Assembly: GCA_040079635.1 (NCBI GenBank) | Contig: JBEBJY010000081.1 | Span: forward strand, 1 to 10,099 | DNA length: 10,099 nucleotides | Source: Aalborgiella sp040079635 | Lineage (GTDB): Bacteria; Pseudomonadota; Gammaproteobacteria; Burkholderiales; Burkholderiaceae_C | Direction: 5' to 3' | Shown here: positions 6,780 to 10,099 of the stretch, in pieces | Position numbering within the stretch: the first letter of the stretch is position 1 | How the letters are laid out: each line of letters starts with the position of its first letter | Notes under the pieces: model-generated | What the model saw: the letters and a program-made list of their open reading frames with translations, nothing else | The model's database searches: none | What the model was told of the DNA's origin: nothing | Program-made: the position numbers and the translations under genes

Positions 6780-7494
6780 TAAGCGTTGAACGCCCGCCAT
6801 CCACGCTGATGACTTGCCCAGTCATCCAATCAGTTTCATCGGACAACAAAAATGCAGTGAGCGAGGCAATGTCTTCGGGTGTTCCAATCCGCTCTAGCGC
6901 ATGCATGCCAGCTATGGCCTCTGCCATTTTGACGTTGGAAACGATGCCTTGTGCAAGCGGTGTATTTGTCAAAGATGGCGCAATCGCGTTGACCCGAATC
7001 TTAGGCGCAAGCTCCGCAGCCAGCGACAAGGTTAAACCGTTGACAGCGCCTTTTGCCAAGCCGATGGAAGCATGCATCGCAAAGCCCTGAACCGCTGCAA
7101 CGCTGGAATACAGCACGACAGATGCAGTATTTGAACTCTTTTTAAGCGCAGGCAAACTTGCCTGAACGGCCAGCGCTGCTCCCATGGCATTGACCCGAAA
7201 GTCGTTAATGAAGTCGTTCTCAGTTAAGCGACTGATACTGCGCAAATTGATAGTGCCAACGGCATAAACCAAGCCATCCAAACTATCACCAGCTTCTGCC
7301 GCAACTCTGGCAAAAACGGCGGGATCATTCACATCACCTACCGTAAATGTTGCTCCAAGCTCATTGGCAATTGCGGCGAGTCGATCTGCATCACGCCCAA
7401 CCAAATGCAAACTGTGACCTTTACTGTGCAAAATCCGCCCCGTAGCAGCGCCGATTCCACCAGAACCGCCGTAAATTAGAATCTTTTTTGACAT
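6766..7494 (-). CDS. Short-chain dehydrogenase/reductase-like protein with atypical active site
   Basis: The 242-residue protein has the SDR Rossmann fold. The nucleotide-binding GGSGGIG is at residues 9-15, Asp54 in VGDVND contacts the adenine, VYAVGT (76-81) stands in place of the usual NNAG, and Asn102 in FRVNAMG is the conserved helix Asn. Ser131 is at the catalytic Ser position, Lys148 is in LAKGAVNGL, and APSLTNTPLA and VISVDGG complete the fold. The position 13 residues after Ser131 and 4 before Lys148, where the catalytic Tyr should be, is Ile144 (HASIGLAK). I recall a subgroup of bacterial SDRs sharing this HAxIxxAK form, so this may be a family property rather than a mutation. Arg34 after the second strand suggests NADP(H). 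The substrate is unknown. It is divergent from the DUF1428 gene, and no strong ribosome site is visible. Confidence 0.83.
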   Translation of the reverse strand: MSKKILIYGGSGGIGAATGRILHSKGHSLHLVGRDADRLAAIANELGATFTVGDVNDPAVFARVAAEAGDSLDGLVYAVGTINLRSISRLTENDFINDFRVNAMGAALAVQASLPALKKSSNTASVVLYSSVAAVQGFAMHASIGLAKGAVNGLTLSLAAELAPKIRVNAIAPSLTNTPLAQGIVSNVKMAEAIAGMHALERIGTPEDIASLTAFLLSDETDWMTGQVISVDGGRSTLRVKS

Positions 7495-7514
7495 TTGTTT
7501 GTGCTCGTAGCTTG

Positions 7515-7542
7515 TTGATTTTTAATTCTATCCTGCTATATT
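7515..7542 (+). promoter_or_regulatory. Sigma70 promoter for the DUF1428-VOC pair
   Basis: TTGATT (7515-7520) and TATATT (7537-7542) are separated by 16 bp in the 105-bp gap between the divergent SDR and DUF1428 starts. Transcription would begin near 7549, about 50 nt before the ATG at 7600. Confidence 0.5.
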
Positions 7543-7599
7543 TATCCACAGTGCCAGCCCTGTTATCAGTTCAATCCTGTTTTTTTTCAAAGGTTCACT

Positions 7600-7953
7600 A
7601 TGAATTACATTGACGCCTACGTCGCAGCCGTTCCCACCGCCAACAAAGAAGCCTACCGCGTGTTGGCCGAACAAATGGCCGCTGTTTTCAAAAAAAATGG
7701 CGCATTGAATGTTGTCGAAAACTGGGGCAACGACGTGCCAGAGGGAAAGCTAACGTCATTCACCATGGCGGTTAAGCGTGAAGAAAGCGAATCTGTCGTC
7801 TTCTCATGGATCACCTGGCCATCAAAGACCGTGCGCGATGAAGCTTGGAAAGTCGTGATGCAAGACCCCATCATGCAAACTGAAAGCTACGGCAAGCTGT
7901 TTGACGGTAAACGCATGATTTTTGGCGGATTTGACACGATTGTGCAGGCATAA
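7600..7953 (+). CDS. DUF1428 domain-containing protein (YbaA-like)
   Basis: The 117-residue protein matches the DUF1428 pattern over its whole length: MNYIDAYVAAVPTANKEAYR at the start, GALNVVENWGNDVPEGKLTS in the middle, then SVVFSWITWPSKTVRDE, and FDGKRMIFGGFDTIV at the end. Escherichia coli YbaA belongs to this family, which has a dimeric ferredoxin-like alpha-beta barrel and no assigned reaction. The start at 7600 is supported by AAAGG at 7589-7593. It lies 29 bp before the VOC gene on the same strand. Members of both families are small alpha-beta folds often found together in betaproteobacterial accessory clusters, so a joint transcript is likely. No signal peptide or membrane segment is present. 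Confidence 0.85.
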   Translation: MNYIDAYVAAVPTANKEAYRVLAEQMAAVFKKNGALNVVENWGNDVPEGKLTSFTMAVKREESESVVFSWITWPSKTVRDEAWKVVMQDPIMQTESYGKLFDGKRMIFGGFDTIVQA

Positions 7954-7982
7954 ATTTAGGTACAACTTGCGAGGGTTTTAAG

Positions 7983-8462
7983 ATGATTGCAAAAAACACA
8001 ATTTGCCTTTGGTACAACGGTGAAGCCGAAGAAGCGGCGAGTTTTTACGCCGAAACCTTCCCAAACAGCTCGGTGGGGCGTGTTACTCGCGCACCTGGCG
8101 ACTTCCCTTCAGGCAAGCAAGGCACTGTGTTGACCGTGGAATTCGTTGTATGCGGCATCCCCTGTTTGGGGCTCAATGGCGGTCCAGGCGTGCCGCACTC
8201 AGACGCGTTTTCGTTCCAAATCTCTACCGAAGACCAAGCTGAAACCGATAGGTTGTGGCATGCCATCGTGGGCAACGGCGGCGTAGAAAGCGCCTGCGGC
8301 TGGTGCAAAGACAAGTGGGGTCTGTCATGGCAAATCACCCCGCGTGTGTTGATGGAAGCCATCACCCATGCTGACCCAGCAGTCGCAAAACGCGCGTTCA
8401 CAGCCATGATGGATATGGTCAAAATTGACGTGGCGGCGATTGAAGCTGCGGTGCGTGGGTAA
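7983..8462 (+). CDS. VOC-family protein (PhnB-like, 3-demethylubiquinone methyltransferase-like domain)
   Basis: The 159-residue protein begins IAKNTICLWYNGEAEEAASF and YAETFPNSSVGRVTRAPGDF, a standard opening for the PhnB-like VOC family. It continues with GTVLTVEFVVCGIPCLGLNGGPG (47-69), then FSFQIS and ETDRLWHAI, and CGWCKDKWGLSWQITP. Two beta-alpha-beta-beta-beta modules are implied. Typical members carry a His near the start where this has Leu or Trp (ICLWYNGEA), so metal binding is doubtful. Despite the Pfam name, these proteins are not methyltransferases, and the function is generally unknown. GAGGG at 7971-7975 gives a good ribosome site 7 nt before the ATG. It follows the DUF1428 gene by 29 bp and ends before a dispersed repeat. 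Confidence 0.82.
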   Translation: MIAKNTICLWYNGEAEEAASFYAETFPNSSVGRVTRAPGDFPSGKQGTVLTVEFVVCGIPCLGLNGGPGVPHSDAFSFQISTEDQAETDRLWHAIVGNGGVESACGWCKDKWGLSWQITPRVLMEAITHADPAVAKRAFTAMMDMVKIDVAAIEAAVRG

Positions 8463-8479
8463 TGCAGTAAATATGGCTG

Positions 8480-8510
8480 TAGACGGCGTATTTATTGCCT
8501 AAGCAGCTAT
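8480..8510. repeat. Dispersed repeat, copy 2 (in a convergent gap)
   Basis: This 31-bp unit is identical to 6706-6736 except at two positions (A for C at 8483, G for A at 8503). It again sits between convergent genes, the VOC gene and the AT-rich hypothetical gene. Unlike copy 1, its 3' side does not continue into an ATAGC arm, so the second hairpin is lost. The 97-bp gap holds nothing else that I recognise. Confidence 0.7.
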
Positions 8511-8559
8511 ATTATTTAGAATAAATTTCGAACATTAAAAAATCCAAATAACAATTGCG

Positions 8560-9309
8560 CTAACTTGCGTTCAAAGAAAGTAAGTTAAAACATTGCTTAG
8601 GATGCATGAAACATTCCGCAGGAACCCTCGCTGATGCAATCACGCTTTTATGTTGTTTATCAAAATTCTCTAGTGGCAAACTTCCTTTTAGTCCATGCCG
8701 TTCATAAAGTTGCTCTACAGATAAACCAATTTGTTGCATAAACTTAGATATTGCAACAATAACTAATGCCGGTTGATTCAATTTTGTAGGAGTCTGGATA
8801 TTTGCTAGTCCGGACAATAATGCATCCTTAGACTTGTGCACATGTGCACCACCTCCTCGATCTGCCACCGTTCGTATTAACTGGCGTATTGTTAAAGGTT
8901 GTGGAAAAACAGTTATTACTTGGTCTACCCACTTCTCTAAATCTATCATTTCACCACTAGATGCAGGTATAGGATGACAATCTTCAACCCCGTTGAAATA
9001 TATCGTTGCCTCAAACGGCATGCATGATATTGAAACCGGACTCTCTCCACTGACCATAATTGAATTCAAATGAGCCAAGTTTTCAGGAAAACATCCTGGC
9101 TTATACGAATCAACATCAGCAAGTCGTTGCAATTCTAAATTTCGAAACAAACGTACTAAAAGTGGCTTAGGTGAATCACATAACAATATCCTCAGTTGCG
9201 TTGAAAGCGCGCGATACATATGAAACTCACCTGCATAAATACACCGCAGTGAAGATTCAATAACTTTGAAGCATTGGATTGCCTCTTCCATTTCCCATTT
9301 TTCAACCAT
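8560..9309 (-). CDS. Hypothetical protein, AT-rich, in the position of a toxin gene
   Basis: I do not recognise this 249-residue protein with confidence. It has no RelE/ParE/YafQ-like length or basic pattern, no signal peptide and no membrane segment. Its more conserved-looking parts are FHMYRALSTQLRILLCDSPK (29-48), a basic-hydrophobic helical stretch, and IRQLIRTVADRGGGAHVHKS (141-160), whose GGAH element I associate with uncharacterised bacterial proteins. There are several Cys (13, 23, 44, 73, 96, 111, 233, 240). GC is about 35-42% in three hand-counted rows, against 48-58% in neighbours, which suggests transfer. The ATG at 9309 lies 11 nt after the stop of a RelB/DinJ antitoxin gene on the same strand, so co-transcription is likely. 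The ribosome site is weak (GAG 2 nt before the ATG). A function as toxin or cargo is an inference only. Confidence 0.6.
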   Translation of the reverse strand: MVEKWEMEEAIQCFKVIESSLRCIYAGEFHMYRALSTQLRILLCDSPKPLLVRLFRNLELQRLADVDSYKPGCFPENLAHLNSIMVSGESPVSISCMPFEATIYFNGVEDCHPIPASSGEMIDLEKWVDQVITVFPQPLTIRQLIRTVADRGGGAHVHKSKDALLSGLANIQTPTKLNQPALVIVAISKFMQQIGLSVEQLYERHGLKGSLPLENFDKQHKSVIASARVPAECFMHPKQCFNLLSLNAS

Positions 9310-9320
9310 AGCTCAGCAAT

Positions 9321-9554
9321 TCAGAGCGTGTCTAAGGTGACTGCGGTTGTTTTTGCGCTTTTTGCATCTGCAATAGCTGCCATGGTTTCAGCATTGGGTC
9401 TAGGCAAGGCAAAAGGCATGCCGCCATTTTCAAGAACGCTGCGCAAAAACAAGCGAATCGCGGTGCTAACGTCAAGCCCAGAGGCTTTCAGCACAGCGGT
9501 AGCTTGCGCTTTGAGTTCGGGTTCAATACGGGAACGGACTTCGACTGTTAGCAA
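9321..9554 (-). CDS. RelB/DinJ-family antitoxin (type II toxin-antitoxin)
   Basis: The 77-residue protein fits the RelB/DinJ family. TVEVRSRIEPELKAQATAVL (3-22) is the N-terminal strand plus helix of a ribbon-helix-helix DNA-binding dimer. ASGLDVSTAIRLFLRSVLEN (24-43) is the second helix with the family's S-x-AIRLFLR motif. GGMPFALPRPNAETMAAIAD (44-63) is the segment that in DinJ wraps its toxin. The start codon is TTG; an in-frame TAG lies four codons upstream and no ATG is available near the start, and a good Shine-Dalgarno is present. The usual partner, a roughly 90-residue YafQ/RelE ribonuclease, is absent; the next gene 11 nt downstream encodes an unrelated 249-residue protein. GC is near that of the surrounding chromosome, unlike its AT-rich neighbour. 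Autorepression through the repeats upstream is expected. Confidence 0.82.
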   Translation of the reverse strand: MLTVEVRSRIEPELKAQATAVLKASGLDVSTAIRLFLRSVLENGGMPFALPRPNAETMAAIADAKSAKTTAVTLDTL

Positions 9555-9560
9555 GATGAT

Positions 9561-9565
9561 CTCCT
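9561..9565 (-). promoter_or_regulatory. Shine-Dalgarno fixing the TTG start of the antitoxin gene
   Basis: On the minus strand AGGAG is followed by 6 nt (ATCATC) and then TTG. The in-frame TAG overlapping this site excludes any earlier start. Confidence 0.7.
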
Positions 9566-9576
9566 AAAGACTACGT

Positions 9577-9621
9577 TGTAGCTTAAATGTAGCGCTTATG
9601 CAGCACTATTGTAGCTACAAT
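9577..9621. promoter_or_regulatory. Operator-like array of four 11-bp-phased repeats with a palindrome
   Basis: TGTAGC at 9577, TGTAGC at 9588, TGCAGC at 9599 and TGTAGC at 9610 start exactly 11 bp apart. The last lies in the perfect palindrome ATTGTAGCTACAAT (9608-9621). The array occupies 23-67 nt upstream of the antitoxin start. Ribbon-helix-helix antitoxins bind such short phased sites cooperatively along one face of DNA, so autoregulation is the likely role. Confidence 0.6.
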
Positions 9622-9647
9622 TTTTTTTCAAATATAGTTACACCATC

Positions 9648-9677
9648 TTCAACTATCAAAATAAGTTGACATAAGAT
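9648..9677 (+). promoter_or_regulatory. Candidate promoter for a leaderless PPOX mRNA
   Basis: TTCAAC (9648-9653) and TAAGAT (9672-9677) are 18 bp apart. A start 7 nt after the -10 falls on the ATG at 9684, which has no Shine-Dalgarno. An in-frame TAA at 9672-9674 excludes an earlier start. The boxes are modest matches. Confidence 0.3.
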
Positions 9678-9683
9678 TCACCC

Positions 9684-10099
9684 ATGCCCACCATCACCAC
9701 CCTCTCCGCCCTGCGCGAACTTTACGCCCCAGTCAACCCACGCTCCGCACTCAAAGAGCTGCCGCAGTTGGACGGACACGCCAAACGCTTCATCAGCTTG
9801 TCGCCATTCGTCATTATTTCTAGCTACGGCGCAGACGGGCGGGCGGACACGTCGCCGCGTGGGGGGGATGCGGGGTTTGTGAAGGTGGTGGACAGTGGGA
9901 CGTTGCTGATTACCGATTCACCAGGCAACAACCGGCTGGATACGCTGGAAAATATTGTTGCTACCAAGCAAATCGGGTTGCTTTTCATGGTGCCTGGCGT
10001 GGATGAAACGCTGCGGGTGAACGGCACGGCGGTGCTTTCTACCGATGAGACTGAGCGAAAACTCTGCGAAGACAGCCGTCGCGTGCCCAAGCTGGTGAT
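9684..10099 (+). CDS. PPOX-type FMN-dependent flavoprotein, DR2398/MSMEG_1061 type (N-terminal part)
   Basis: The reading frame is open to the window edge, giving 138 residues of an incomplete protein. It begins MPTITTLSALRELYAPVNPR and has LDGHAKRFISLSPFVIIS, then ADGRADTSPRGGDAGFVKVV, then DSPGNNRLDTLENIVATKQI, and VPGVDETLRVNGTA. These blocks match my memory of the DR2398/MSMEG_1061 subgroup of pyridoxamine 5'-phosphate oxidase-like split-barrel proteins. SPRG and PGNNRLDTL are the expected FMN-contacting motifs. Family members are about 200 residues, so roughly a third is missing. The true substrate is unknown; it is probably not pyridoxamine phosphate. It is divergent from the antitoxin gene, with 129 bp between starts, and the phased repeats lie in that gap. 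Confidence 0.85.
   Translation, partial: MPTITTLSALRELYAPVNPRSALKELPQLDGHAKRFISLSPFVIISSYGADGRADTSPRGGDAGFVKVVDSGTLLITDSPGNNRLDTLENIVATKQIGLLFMVPGVDETLRVNGTAVLSTDETERKLCEDSRRVPKLV

Noticed and set aside
8473..8502. Tiny frame ATGGCTGTAGACGGC... to TAA over repeat copy 2
   Set aside because: Only nine codons, no ribosome site, and not open in repeat copy 1.
9310..9320. Remnant of a RelE/YafQ toxin between antitoxin and hypothetical gene
   Set aside because: The gap is only 11 nt and nothing in the 249-residue frame resembles a RelE fold, so no remnant can be claimed.
9824..10090. 88-codon minus-strand frame in the right-edge region
   Set aside because: It is the mirror of the PPOX flavoprotein frame, which has clear family motifs.

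Overview
The window looks like chromosomal DNA of a betaproteobacterium in Burkholderiales, most likely Comamonadaceae or a close relative. I infer this from the gene families (a DUF2917 protein divergent from a GcvA-type LysR regulator, a DR2398-type PPOX flavoprotein, a PaiB-type flavoprotein), from moderate GC, and from a short dispersed repeat resembling ones I remember from Rhodoferax/Polaromonas genomes. I could not check this by search. Most genes are metabolic or housekeeping accessory genes in short transcription units; I see no rRNA, tRNA, CRISPR array or insertion sequence.

Layout, left half. The left edge holds the N-terminal part of a PaiB-type FMN-binding protein (minus strand). 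Divergent from it is a small 2OG-Fe(II) oxygenase (361-930), which converges on a LysR regulator (946-1920, minus) with only 15 bp between the stops. Divergent from the regulator, behind a near-consensus sigma70 promoter (1943-1971), are a DUF2917 protein and an NTF2/SnoaL-like protein that overlap by 44 nt. A small BamE/SmpA-like lipoprotein (2840-3235) and a class I nitronate monooxygenase (3269-4315) follow. Next come an aromatic/aspartate aminotransferase (tyrB-like, 4402-5607) and an EamA/DMT transporter, which overlap by the 4-nt GTGA. The transporter carries a 67-residue tail containing 23 histidines.

Layout, right half. The transporter converges on a short-chain dehydrogenase-like protein (6766-7494, minus) whose catalytic Tyr position is Ile. 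Divergent from that is a DUF1428 plus VOC/PhnB-like gene pair (7600-8462). One copy of the dispersed repeat lies in each of the two convergent intergenic gaps (6706-6736 and 8480-8510).

The most unusual region is 8560-9621 on the minus strand. A RelB/DinJ-family antitoxin gene with a TTG start and a strong Shine-Dalgarno is followed, 11 nt after its stop, not by a RelE/YafQ toxin but by a conspicuously AT-rich 249-codon gene of unknown function. Upstream of the antitoxin are four TGYAGC repeats spaced exactly 11 bp apart, the last lying in a perfect 14-bp palindrome. This has the architecture of an autoregulated toxin-antitoxin operon with a non-canonical second gene and is the best candidate for something undescribed. 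The right edge is the start of a PPOX-type FMN flavoprotein that may be translated from a leaderless mRNA.
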